Shown here: one piece after another, positions 1 through 8,518 of the stretch
Position numbering within the stretch: position 1 is the stretch's first letter
How the letters are laid out: the number at the start of each line of letters is the position of its first letter
Origin: an uncultured Verrucomicrobia subdivision 3 bacterium
GTDB taxonomy: Bacteria; Verrucomicrobiota; Verrucomicrobiae; Limisphaerales; UBA11358
Direction of reading: 5' to 3'
Assembly (NCBI GenBank): GCA_903921455.1
Contig: CAIXPZ010000277.1
Span: forward strand, 1-64,000
DNA length: 64,000 bases
Notes under the pieces: model-generated
Told to the model about the DNA's origin: nothing
Seen by the model: only the letters and a program-made list of their open reading frames with translations
Database searches by the model: none
Translations under genes and position numbers: made by a program

Positions 1-2
1 AC

Positions 3-503
3 AACCCAAATTTCACCGGCGGCCCGTTCAGTTTCTGGTCGCGTCAGGGTTTGAACCTCGGCGGCACGATGGTGAACTTGAAAAATTCCAGCAGTCTCGT
101 GCCGGATTTGCGCACCAGCAAAACCGAAGGCCAGGCGAATTTCGTAAATCCCGGGGTTTACATCTTTGGCCTGGGCGCGGAATTCGACGTGACGCCGAAA
201 CTGCGTTCATTCCTCAACGCAAATTACATTTTGCTCGCGCAGACCGATCCGATTCAAACCGCGCTCCTTACCTCGACGCAAAGCAACGAAATCGGCGAGG
301 ACTTGAGCGTGGGCTTCCAGTATCGCCCGTTCCTCACCGACAACATCATCGTGTCGGCTGGCTTTGGCGTGTTGATTCCGGGCCAGGGCTATCGCGATAT
401 TTACGGCAATAACGGCGCGAATGTGCCCGGCTTCAACCAAAGTTCCGGCAACGCGACCCAATTTCCCTACAGCGGCCTCATTGCCATCACCCTTACATAC
501 TAG
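3..503 (+). CDS. outer-membrane beta-barrel protein, C-terminal part (5' end outside window)
   Basis: The reading frame is open from the window edge, so the gene begins upstream; about 166 residues are visible. The visible part alternates polar and hydrophobic residues in strand-sized blocks (for example LSVGFQYRPF and NIIVSAGFGVLIPG) and ends in IALTLTY-like residues (ITLTY), with a terminal aromatic residue as in BAM-assembled outer-membrane barrels. It stops one base before the ATG of the decaheme cytochrome gene, so the two are almost certainly co-transcribed. That context suggests a porin partner for the cytochrome, but family membership cannot be fixed from this fragment. A generic outer-membrane transporter is the main alternative. 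Confidence 0.6.
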   Translation, partial: NPNFTGGPFSFWSRQGLNLGGTMVNLKNSSSLVPDLRTSKTEGQANFVNPGVYIFGLGAEFDVTPKLRSFLNANYILLAQTDPIQTALLTSTQSNEIGEDLSVGFQYRPFLTDNIIVSAGFGVLIPGQGYRDIYGNNGANVPGFNQSSGNATQFPYSGLIAITLTY

Positions 504-504
504 T

Positions 505-3500
505 ATGAAAACGAAAATATTTTTGCCCCGACGAATCGCCGCGCTGGCCGTGCCGGGTTGGCTCGCGGCTAGTCTGGCGTTGCTTGCGCAGAGCGATGGT
601 TCGGGTCCGCAAATTTCCGTGCCGAAGGATTTGCCGCGCGCGACCGCCCAATCACTGCCGCCGCCCAACTGGATTGACCAGTCGCAAGCCGACGCCGATA
701 AGAAATCGCGCGGTTGCTTGGAATGCCATGCCGGCAGTGAGCCTATGCACGCGTCGCCGAATGTCGTGCTGGGTTGCACCGATTGTCACGGCGGCAATCC
801 GCTGCCCGGCCTGAAACAGCCGCAGGCGCATGTCGCTCCGCGTAATCCGGTGTTCTGGGAAAGTTCGGCAAATCCGAATGACTCGACCGTTCTCCTCAAC
901 CACGAGTCGCGTGAGTTTATCAAATTCGTCAATCCTGGCGACCTGCGTGTCGCCGATGAAACCTGCGGCCCATGCCATGGCCGCATTGTGAAAAATGTTG
1001 ACCATAGCATGATGCGTCACGGTGCAATGCTCTGGGGCGCGGCGCTTTACAACAACGGCGCGTATCCGGCTAAAAATTATCGCTTCGGCCAGGCCTATGG
1101 CGCGGACGGCGTGCCGCTGCGTTTGGAAAGTCCCGTACCCGTCACGCAAGTGATGACCGATCGCTGGGGGATTTTGCCATTTATTGACCCGCTACCTCGT
1201 TTTGAGATCGCGCAGCCGAGCAACTTGCTCCGCATCTTCGAGCGTGGCGGCGAAAAGCAATTACAGCTTGGCAGCCCCGATCCCTTCGAGGAGCCCGGTA
1301 AACCGGCGCGGCGTTTGAGCGAACGCGGCCTCGGCACTTTGAACCGCATTGATCCGGTGTTTTTGAATCTGCAGAAGACGCGACTGCATGATCCGTTGCT
1401 GGATTTTATGGGCTCGAATAATCACCCGGGCGATTATCGCAGCAGCGGCTGCACGGCGTGCCATGTGGTTTATGCGAACGACCGTTCGCCGACGCACTCC
1501 GGCTGGTATTCGAAATACGGCAACCAAGGTTTAAGTTTCACCGCCGACAGAGCGATTCGCAAAGACGAGCGCGGCCATCCGATCAAACACCAGTTCACGC
1601 GCGCGATTCCAACCAGCCAGTGCATGAATTGTCACATGCACCAGGGAAATCTCTTCGTGAATCCCTATCTTGGCTACATCTGGTGGGATCAAGAAAGCGA
1701 CGGTGAATTCATGTATCCGGCGAAACAGAAAAATCCCACGCCGGAAGAACTCGTTCGCAGTATCCGCGATAATCCCGAAGCTGCCGCCGCGCGCGGATTG
1801 TGGGACGATCTGGATTTTCTCGAGAAAGTTTCCGAACTGAATCCGAAGTTGCATGAGACGCAATTCGCCGATTATCACGGTCACGGCTGGATTTTCCGGG
1901 CCGTTTTCAAGCACGATCGCGAAGGGAATCTGCGCGACCGTGATGAAAAAGTTATCCCGCACAACGATCCGCATAAGTTTGCGAAAGCGGTTCATTTAAA
2001 GGACGAACATCTCGCGCATGGCATGCAATGCGCCGATTGCCATTTCGATGTGGATGTCCACGGCAATGGCCTGCTTTACGGTGAACCGCGCGCGACGACG
2101 ACCATTGAATGCATTGACTGCCACGGCACGATCACTAAACGTCCTACGCTCATCACCAGCGGCAACGGCGGCATCTGGACGGGCTCGAATATCGCCAACG
2201 TGGATTTGCGCGCGAACAATACCGCATATGGTCCGCGCTTTTACTGGCAGGGGAAAAAACTGTTTCAGCGCTCCTCGATGGCGCCAGACATGATTTGGGA
2301 AGTGCCGCAAACGATCGACACAATTGATCCGCAGTCAACGCACTACAACGCGAAATCGGCTTATGCCAAAACATTGAAGCGCGATGGCAAAGACTGGGGC
2401 GCGGTGCCGGAGGCGGAAAAGTGTCCGCGCGATCTCGCTCATGACAATGCCAACGTCGGTTGTCAGGTGTGCCATTCATCGTGGGCGACAAGCTGTTTCG
2501 GTTGTCACTTGCCGATGCGCGCCAACCAGCGCGTGCCGGCCAATAAATTTGAAGGCACAACCACCCGCAATTTCACCAGCTACAATCCGCAGGTGGTGCG
2601 CGACGATGTCTTCCAACTCGGCGTGGACGCCAGTTACAAGAGCAACCGCCTCGCCGTGCTGCGTTCGTCGAGCGCGGTCATCGTGAGTTCGCAGAATGCG
2701 AACCGCGAGTGGACTTACTCGCAGCAACAAACCATCAGCGCTGAAGGTTACAGCGGTCAGGCTTACAACCCGCATTTGCCGCACACGACCAGCGGCGTAG
2801 GCACGACGAAGAATTGCGAGGACTGTCACGTCGCGAAAGCGAATGACAATAACGCGTGGATCGCGTCGCTGCTGGGATTCGGCACGGGCACGGTGAATTT
2901 CTTCGGCCGCTACGTTTACGTCGGCGAAGGCAAGGGCGGACTCGGCGCCGTCATCTGGACCGAACAGGACGAACCGCAGGCCGCTCTCGGCAGCCATCTT
3001 CACAAGATTGCGTATCCCGACAATTACAAAAAATTTGTTCAGGAAGATCATCGCATGTTGCGCGAAGGCGTGCACAAGGAAGCGACCGAGATTCTCGACC
3101 TTGTGCAACGGGGCGAATATCTCTACACCGCGAACGGCAAGGACGGCTTTGAGGTTTATGATATTGCGAATATTGATCAAAAAGGGTTTTCCGAACGCAT
3201 CAGTACCGCACCGGTTTCGCCCCTCGGCCAACGCACTTACATCCGCACCAAATACGCCACGAGCGTGTCTCTGCCCAGTACGCTCGGCGTAGATCCGCTG
3301 CGTTCGCGCAAACCGGAAAACATGGAGCAGGTCGTCAGTCCGATTTACGCGTGGGTCTTTGTCACCGACCGCGAAGAGGGTTTGGTTATGGTCACTGTCG
3401 GCACACTTCTCGATGGCAATCCCGACAATAACTTTTTCGATAAGGAAAAAATCGTGCGCTTCAATCCGGGCGGAAAACTCACCGGCGCGATGCATTCGTT

Positions 3501-4344
3501 CATGGCGGGAACGAACCTTTATGTCGTCGGCAAAAATGGACTGTTCGTCGTCGGTCTGCGGAATGATGTGCTGGAAGCACCGATGCTCGCGGGTGAACTA
3601 ACCTCTGGCTTGAAAAATCCGCGCGCCGTCGGCGTGCAGTTCCGATATGCGTTCGTGACGGACGATGAAGGCTTCAAGGTTCTCGACATCACCGATCCGG
3701 TGAAGCCGAAGCTGATTCCCGGTGCATTCGTGCCGCTGAAACACGCGCAGCGTTTTTATCTTGCGCGCACGTTTGCCTACGTCGCCGATGGCGAGGATGG
3801 CCTGGCCTTCATCGACATTTCCAATCCCGAGAAGCCGCGGCTCGAACGGCTCTATAACGCGGAGGGAAAACTGAACGACACGCGCGCCGTGCAGATCGGT
3901 TCCGTGAATGCCTCGATGTTCGCGCTCGTCGCGGACGGCAAAAACGGTCTGCAAATCTTGCAGATGATTTCGCCGGAGAACGTCCCAGGCCACATGGGCT
4001 TCAGCCCCGTGCCGAATCCGAAGCTCATCGCGTCTTACCCAACGCATGAACCAGCGGTGGCGGTGGGCCGTGGCTTGGACCGTGACCGCGTCGTGGACGA
4101 GAGCGGCAACCAAACCGTCGTGTTCGGGCGCAAAGGTTCGCGTCCGTTCAAGCTGGATGAGATGAAAAAGTTTTACGAGCGCGCCGGAGAACTTTACTCA
4201 GTGGAAAATGTTTTTGCGCGCGATGGGAAATTGGTAACTCGCAGCGGCGAAGAATTGAAGCCAACGACGGAATTCCAATCCGTCCCGGAAGAAATCGTTG
4301 CTCCGCCCGTTGATAACCAGCGCCTGAAGCGGCGGGGACAATAA
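505..4344 (+). CDS. secreted decaheme c-type cytochrome with C-terminal LVIVD propeller
   Basis: The protein is 1279 residues from ATG 505, which I chose because it gives a clean signal peptide (basic MKTKIFLPRR, then a hydrophobic stretch ending near LLAQS); an in-frame ATG at 421 would lie inside the upstream gene. Ten CXXCH heme-binding motifs are visible, starting at about residues 71, 91, 154, 316, 373, 509, 536, 653, 664 and 771. From about residue 870 to 1150 there are repeated blade-like units such as YAFVTDDEGFKVLDIT and FAYVADGEDGLAFIDIS, typical of LVIVD repeats, which form a beta-propeller. The N-terminal two thirds should carry electrons in the periplasm or at the cell surface; the propeller probably mediates protein or substrate contact. 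The upstream barrel gene suggests a porin-cytochrome conduit. The electron donor and acceptor cannot be inferred. Confidence 0.85.
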   Translation: MKTKIFLPRRIAALAVPGWLAASLALLAQSDGSGPQISVPKDLPRATAQSLPPPNWIDQSQADADKKSRGCLECHAGSEPMHASPNVVLGCTDCHGGNPLPGLKQPQAHVAPRNPVFWESSANPNDSTVLLNHESREFIKFVNPGDLRVADETCGPCHGRIVKNVDHSMMRHGAMLWGAALYNNGAYPAKNYRFGQAYGADGVPLRLESPVPVTQVMTDRWGILPFIDPLPRFEIAQPSNLLRIFERGGEKQLQLGSPDPFEEPGKPARRLSERGLGTLNRIDPVFLNLQKTRLHDPLLDFMGSNNHPGDYRSSGCTACHVVYANDRSPTHSGWYSKYGNQGLSFTADRAIRKDERGHPIKHQFTRAIPTSQCMNCHMHQGNLFVNPYLGYIWWDQESDGEFMYPAKQKNPTPEELVRSIRDNPEAAAARGLWDDLDFLEKVSELNPKLHETQFADYHGHGWIFRAVFKHDREGNLRDRDEKVIPHNDPHKFAKAVHLKDEHLAHGMQCADCHFDVDVHGNGLLYGEPRATTTIECIDCHGTITKRPTLITSGNGGIWTGSNIANVDLRANNTAYGPRFYWQGKKLFQRSSMAPDMIWEVPQTIDTIDPQSTHYNAKSAYAKTLKRDGKDWGAVPEAEKCPRDLAHDNANVGCQVCHSSWATSCFGCHLPMRANQRVPANKFEGTTTRNFTSYNPQVVRDDVFQLGVDASYKSNRLAVLRSSSAVIVSSQNANREWTYSQQQTISAEGYSGQAYNPHLPHTTSGVGTTKNCEDCHVAKANDNNAWIASLLGFGTGTVNFFGRYVYVGEGKGGLGAVIWTEQDEPQAALGSHLHKIAYPDNYKKFVQEDHRMLREGVHKEATEILDLVQRGEYLYTANGKDGFEVYDIANIDQKGFSERISTAPVSPLGQRTYIRTKYATSVSLPSTLGVDPLRSRKPENMEQVVSPIYAWVFVTDREEGLVMVTVGTLLDGNPDNNFFDKEKIVRFNPGGKLTGAMHSFMAGTNLYVVGKNGLFVVGLRNDVLEAPMLAGELTSGLKNPRAVGVQFRYAFVTDDEGFKVLDITDPVKPKLIPGAFVPLKHAQRFYLARTFAYVADGEDGLAFIDISNPEKPRLERLYNAEGKLNDTRAVQIGSVNASMFALVADGKNGLQILQMISPENVPGHMGFSPVPNPKLIASYPTHEPAVAVGRGLDRDRVVDESGNQTVVFGRKGSRPFKLDEMKKFYERAGELYSVENVFARDGKLVTRSGEELKPTTEFQSVPEEIVAPPVDNQRLKRRGQ

Positions 4345-4363
4345 AATCCAAGCGGCGAGAGCT

Positions 4364-7138
4364 TCACCGCTTGCGTCGCCGCTGTTCGTGTTCTTCTTCC
4401 GTGGTGATGGCGCGGCGCAGGATGATCGTATCAAAGGGATGCGGCAGGCCGGCGCGCGGCATGATGAGCTTGGCGATGATGCCGGTCCAACCGGTCTGAT
4501 GCGACGCGCCGATGCCAAGTCCAGTATCGCCGTGAAAATATTCGTGAAACAAGATGTAATCCCTGAAGTGCGGGTCGCCTGCGAGCTTGGGGTGGGCTTT
4601 CATCGTCGGACGCTGGCCGTCTTTGCCGGGTTGGAAAATTTTCACGAGCCGATGGGAAAGTTCCTCGGCGACTTCGTTGAGCGTCAGAAAAATCTTTGAA
4701 CCCGCCGGACACTCGATTTTGAAATCGTCGCCGTAGTAGTGGTGGAAACGTTGAAGCGATTCGATTAGGAGAAAATTCATTGGTAGCCAGATCGGCCCGC
4801 GCCAGTTGGAGTTTCCGCCAAAAAGACCGCCTTTGGATTCGCCGGGCCAGTAGCGGACCTCGTGGACTTCGCCGCCGCAGTCGAGCTGATACGGCGCGTG
4901 CTCATGGACTTTGGAGAGCGCGCGAATGCCGTAGTCGCTGAGAAATTCCGTCTCGTCGAGCGCGCGGCGGAGTAGGCATTTCATGCGGTGGCCGCGCAAT
5001 AGTGACAGCAGGTGGCGCTCGCCCTGGCCGCATTCCTGCCAGCGGGAAACCAGATTGGCCAGGTCGGGTCGGTGTGCGAGAAACCATTCCATGCGCTCGG
5101 CGAAGTTGGGCAGGTTCTTCAACAGCTCCGGCTCCAATGTTTCGACGGCGAACAGCGGTACGAGGCCGACCATCGAACGCACCTTAAGCGGAATTTTTTT
5201 TCCATCGGGCAAACAAAGTTCGTCGTAATAAAATTCATCCGTCTCGTCCCACAGCGCGAGGCCCTCGTCGGGCATTGCGCCATGACCGTCGCTCACACCG
5301 TTGATTGCGCCGGCAATGCTCAGGAAGTGCTCGAAAAATTTCGTGGCAATGTCCTCGTAAACGCGATTGTGCTGCGCGAGTTCGAGCGAGATGCGCAGGA
5401 GATTCAAGCAATACATCGCCATCCAGCTTGTGCCGTCGGCCTGGTTGATGAAGCCGCCGGTGGGCAGCGGTTTGCTGCGGTCGAAGACGCCGATGTTGTC
5501 GAGACCAAGGAAGCCGCCCTGGAAAATATTTCTACCCTGCGCGTCTTTGCGGTTGACCCACCAAGTGAAATTCAGCAGCAGCTTGTGGAAGACGCGTTCC
5601 AGAAATTCCAGATCACCGTGGTCGTGTTCATTTTTTTCACGGCGGTGCTTGCGGTCGATCTGAAAGACGCGCCATGTCGCCCACGCATGCACTGGCGGAT
5701 TCACGTCGTCGAACGCCCATTCGTAGGCGGGCAGCTGACCGTTCGGGTGCATATACCACTCGCGCGTGAGCAGATCGAGTTGCTGCTTGGCAAACTCGCC
5801 ATCCACCAGCGCGAGCGGCAGACAATGGAAGGCCAGATCCCACGCGGCATACCATGGGTATTCCCATTTGTCCGGCATGGAAATGATGTTGGCGTTGTTC
5901 AAGTGCGACCAGTCGGCGTTGCGGCCGTGCCTGCGTTCCTTTGATGGCGACGGTTGCGTCGGGTCACCGTGCAGCCAAGCGCGGACATTGAAGTGATAAA
6001 ATTGTTTCGACCAGATCATCCCCGCCATCGCCTGCCGCTGAATGCTGCGCAAATCCGGGTCGTCAATGCCCTGTTGTAACACGGCGTAAAAATCATCGGC
6101 CTCCGCGATACGCTGGGAAAAAAGCGCGTCGAATTTCTCGAATGGTTTCGCTTCGGGCTTGCGCGCGAGGCGCAGCTTGATTTCGCGCGAACCGCCTGGA
6201 GGGATTTCCAGTTGATAGTGCGCGCACAATTTTGTGCCGGTGCGCTTGGGATTCACCGCGCTGATTTCGCCGTGGATGAGAAAATCGTGGAAGCCATCTT
6301 TGAAAAAGCCGGTGGCTTTTTCGGCGCCGAAAAGCCGATGCATGTTGGTCTCGTTCTCGCAGAACAACAATTCCGGCAGGGTTTTTCCGTCGTCGAGCGC
6401 GCCGGGGTAAAATTCAAACGGGCCAAGCTCCTCGTGTTCGACCACGACTGCCGAGCCGCCGCGCACGGCGCGCAGGTTCGGTTTGTGATGCTCCGTGTCC
6501 CAGGACCAGGTGTTGCGAAACCACAGATGCGGCAGAACATGGATCGTTGCCGCCTCCGGTCCGCGATTGTGGATGGTCACGCGCATCAGCGTGTCTTCCG
6601 GTGCGGCTTTGGCGTATTCCACGAAGACATCGAAGTAGCGGTCGTCGTCAAAGATGCCCGTGTCCAGCAGTTCAAATTCTTGCTCCGTTTTGCCGCGCTT
6701 GGCGTTTTCCGCGACAATCTGCGCGTAGGGAAATTCCCGCTGCGGATACTTGTAAAGCATCTTCAAGTAGGAATGCGTTGGCGTCGCGTCGAGGTAATAA
6801 TAAAGCTCCTTCACGTCCTCGCCGTGATTACCTTCGGCGTTGGTGAGGCCGAAAAACCGCTCCTTCAAAATCGGGTCCTGCCCGTTCCACAGCGCGAGCG
6901 AGAGACAGAGCAACTGCAAGCCGTCGCAGTAACCGGCGATCCCATCCTCGCCCCAGCGATATGCCCGGCTGCGGGCGTGGTCGTGCGGAAAATATTCCCA
7001 CGCCGTGCCGTTGGGCGAATAGTCCTCGCGCACCGTGCCCCATTGGCGCTCGGAAAGATACGGTCCGAAAAATTTCCAGCGGCGCGTGCCGCGTTGATCT
7101 TCGGCCAGCCGGTTTTTTTCTGCGTATTTGACCTCCAT
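4364..7138 (-). CDS. GH63-like (alpha/alpha)6 glycoside hydrolase
   Basis: About 924 residues from the ATG at 7138 (MEVKYAEKN); an in-frame ATG 22 codons upstream (7204) is possible, and neither has a strong ribosome site. The N-terminal half is beta-rich (QWGTVREDYS, AWEYFPHDHARSRAYRWGED). The C-terminal half has toroid motifs of the GH63/MGH1 group: WYAAWDLAFH, with the acidic residue of the WDLAFH motif, and NWRGPIWLPMN. Family members act on alpha-glucosides (glucosylated glycans, mannosylglycerate/glucosylglycerate-type compounds), but the substrate here is unknown. No signal peptide is seen, so it is probably cytoplasmic. It converges on the cytochrome gene and is not linked to other sugar genes. 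Confidence 0.75.
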   Translation of the reverse strand: MEVKYAEKNRLAEDQRGTRRWKFFGPYLSERQWGTVREDYSPNGTAWEYFPHDHARSRAYRWGEDGIAGYCDGLQLLCLSLALWNGQDPILKERFFGLTNAEGNHGEDVKELYYYLDATPTHSYLKMLYKYPQREFPYAQIVAENAKRGKTEQEFELLDTGIFDDDRYFDVFVEYAKAAPEDTLMRVTIHNRGPEAATIHVLPHLWFRNTWSWDTEHHKPNLRAVRGGSAVVVEHEELGPFEFYPGALDDGKTLPELLFCENETNMHRLFGAEKATGFFKDGFHDFLIHGEISAVNPKRTGTKLCAHYQLEIPPGGSREIKLRLARKPEAKPFEKFDALFSQRIAEADDFYAVLQQGIDDPDLRSIQRQAMAGMIWSKQFYHFNVRAWLHGDPTQPSPSKERRHGRNADWSHLNNANIISMPDKWEYPWYAAWDLAFHCLPLALVDGEFAKQQLDLLTREWYMHPNGQLPAYEWAFDDVNPPVHAWATWRVFQIDRKHRREKNEHDHGDLEFLERVFHKLLLNFTWWVNRKDAQGRNIFQGGFLGLDNIGVFDRSKPLPTGGFINQADGTSWMAMYCLNLLRISLELAQHNRVYEDIATKFFEHFLSIAGAINGVSDGHGAMPDEGLALWDETDEFYYDELCLPDGKKIPLKVRSMVGLVPLFAVETLEPELLKNLPNFAERMEWFLAHRPDLANLVSRWQECGQGERHLLSLLRGHRMKCLLRRALDETEFLSDYGIRALSKVHEHAPYQLDCGGEVHEVRYWPGESKGGLFGGNSNWRGPIWLPMNFLLIESLQRFHHYYGDDFKIECPAGSKIFLTLNEVAEELSHRLVKIFQPGKDGQRPTMKAHPKLAGDPHFRDYILFHEYFHGDTGLGIGASHQTGWTGIIAKLIMPRAGLPHPFDTIILRRAITTEEEHEQRRRKR

Positions 7139-7327
7139 CAATTTGTCTTTTATTAACCATTTCTTGACGGGCAGCAAGTGCAGAATTTTACCGTATCCAC
7201 GCAAATCACTTTTATTTATGCGGTTTTCCTGTGGCGCGTAACGCGTAAATCGGCCGGCCGGCCACCTGGCTGTAACTTGACTTTCACCTGTCTAGAGCAA
7301 TGATGATTTAGGGGAAACCCGGCAGCC

Positions 7328-7669
7328 ATGCACGAATTCAGTCTCATGCAGTCCGCGCTGGAAACCGCCGCGCAAGAAACGCGGGCGGCCGGCGCAACGC
7401 AGATACACCGTCTGAAACTGCGTGTCGGCAAATTGTCCGGCGTGGTGCCGGAAGCGCTGCGCTCGGCGTTCACCGGGTTAAAAGGCGAAACGCCAGCAGC
7501 TACGGCAGAATTGGAAATCGAGGAAGTGCCCGCGATCTGCTGGTGTGCGGATTGCGCCGGGGAATTTGAAGCGGCGGACTGGAAATATGAATGCCCGCGC
7601 TGCCATCGGCCGAGCGGCGATTTGCGGTGCGGTTTGGAACTGGAACTGACGTCGCTGGAAATCTCTTAA
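7328..7669 (+). CDS. hypA: hydrogenase/urease nickel incorporation protein HypA
   Basis: 113 residues, the usual HypA length. It starts MHEFSLM; the histidine at position 2 is the conserved nickel ligand. The zinc site is made by CWCADC and CPRC near residues 71-95. HypA delivers nickel to hydrogenase (or urease) large subunits together with HypB. The hypB gene follows five bases after the stop codon, so the two are co-transcribed. No hydrogenase or urease structural gene and no other hyp gene lies in the window, so the client enzyme must be encoded elsewhere. Confidence 0.93.
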   Translation: MHEFSLMQSALETAAQETRAAGATQIHRLKLRVGKLSGVVPEALRSAFTGLKGETPAATAELEIEEVPAICWCADCAGEFEAADWKYECPRCHRPSGDLRCGLELELTSLEIS

Positions 7670-7674
7670 ATTTT

Positions 7675-8508
7675 ATGTGCCAAGAATGCGGCTGCTCCAA
7701 ACCCGGTCCCTACCATGTTGGTGACCGGATGGTTGAACCTCACACGCACGCGCTGCCGGACGGCATGGTAATCACGCACTCGCACGACCACGGCCATTCG
7801 CATACGCATGGACACGCGCGCGGTCACAGCCATACCCATCCGCATCAGATTTTGAAGTTGGACACCGGCATCCTGAACCTCAATGACCGGCTGGCGGAGC
7901 AGAATCGCGGTGCGTTCAAGGCGCTGAATTTATTGGCGCTTAATGTCGTCTCCTCGCCGGGCGCGGGCAAGACGACGCTGCTCACCAAGACCATCAACGA
8001 ATTGAAAGGCCGGTTGCGCTGTGGCGTCATCGTCGGCGACCTTGCGACGGATAACGATGCCGCGCGGCTGCGCACCACCGGCGCGCCGGTCGTGCAGATT
8101 GCCACCGGCACGCTGTGTCATCTCGAAGCGGCCATGGTGGCCGAGGCGATGAAGCAGCTCGATTTGCGAGCGCTGGATCTGCTCATCATCGAGAACGTCG
8201 GCAATCTCGTCTGCCCCGCTTCGTTCGATCTGGGTGAAGCCGTGCGCGTGGTGCTGCATTCCGTGACGGAAGGTGAAGACAAGCCGCTGAAATATCCGCC
8301 GATGTTTTATTCCGCTCAGACCGTGATCATAACGAAAACAGATATGACGGCAGCCGCGGATTTTAATCGCGAACTGGCATTGAAGAACATCCGCCAATCT
8401 GCGCCACGAGCGAAAATATTTGAACTTTCTGCACGCTCGGGCGAAGGCATCATGGCATGGTGCGATTATTTGGTTGCGCTCAAAGCCCGGGAGGCTACCG
8501 CGCATTGA
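7675..8508 (+). CDS. hypB: hydrogenase nickel incorporation GTPase HypB
   Basis: 277 residues from ATG 7675, chosen because it yields the conserved N-terminal metal motif MCQECGC and sits just after the hypA stop. A histidine-rich segment (13 His between about residues 23 and 57) resembles the nickel-storing region of expanded HypB proteins. The GTPase P-loop reads SSPGAGKTTLL, followed by VGDLATDNDAARLR and ENVGNLVCPA switch motifs. It hydrolyses GTP to drive nickel insertion with HypA. The 4-His-plus-cysteine N-terminus means it could both store and deliver nickel. It converges on the hybrid kinase gene with ten bases between stops. Confidence 0.95.
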   Translation: MCQECGCSKPGPYHVGDRMVEPHTHALPDGMVITHSHDHGHSHTHGHARGHSHTHPHQILKLDTGILNLNDRLAEQNRGAFKALNLLALNVVSSPGAGKTTLLTKTINELKGRLRCGVIVGDLATDNDAARLRTTGAPVVQIATGTLCHLEAAMVAEAMKQLDLRALDLLIIENVGNLVCPASFDLGEAVRVVLHSVTEGEDKPLKYPPMFYSAQTVIITKTDMTAAADFNRELALKNIRQSAPRAKIFELSARSGEGIMAWCDYLVALKAREATAH

Positions 8509-8518
8509 ATTGGGGCAT

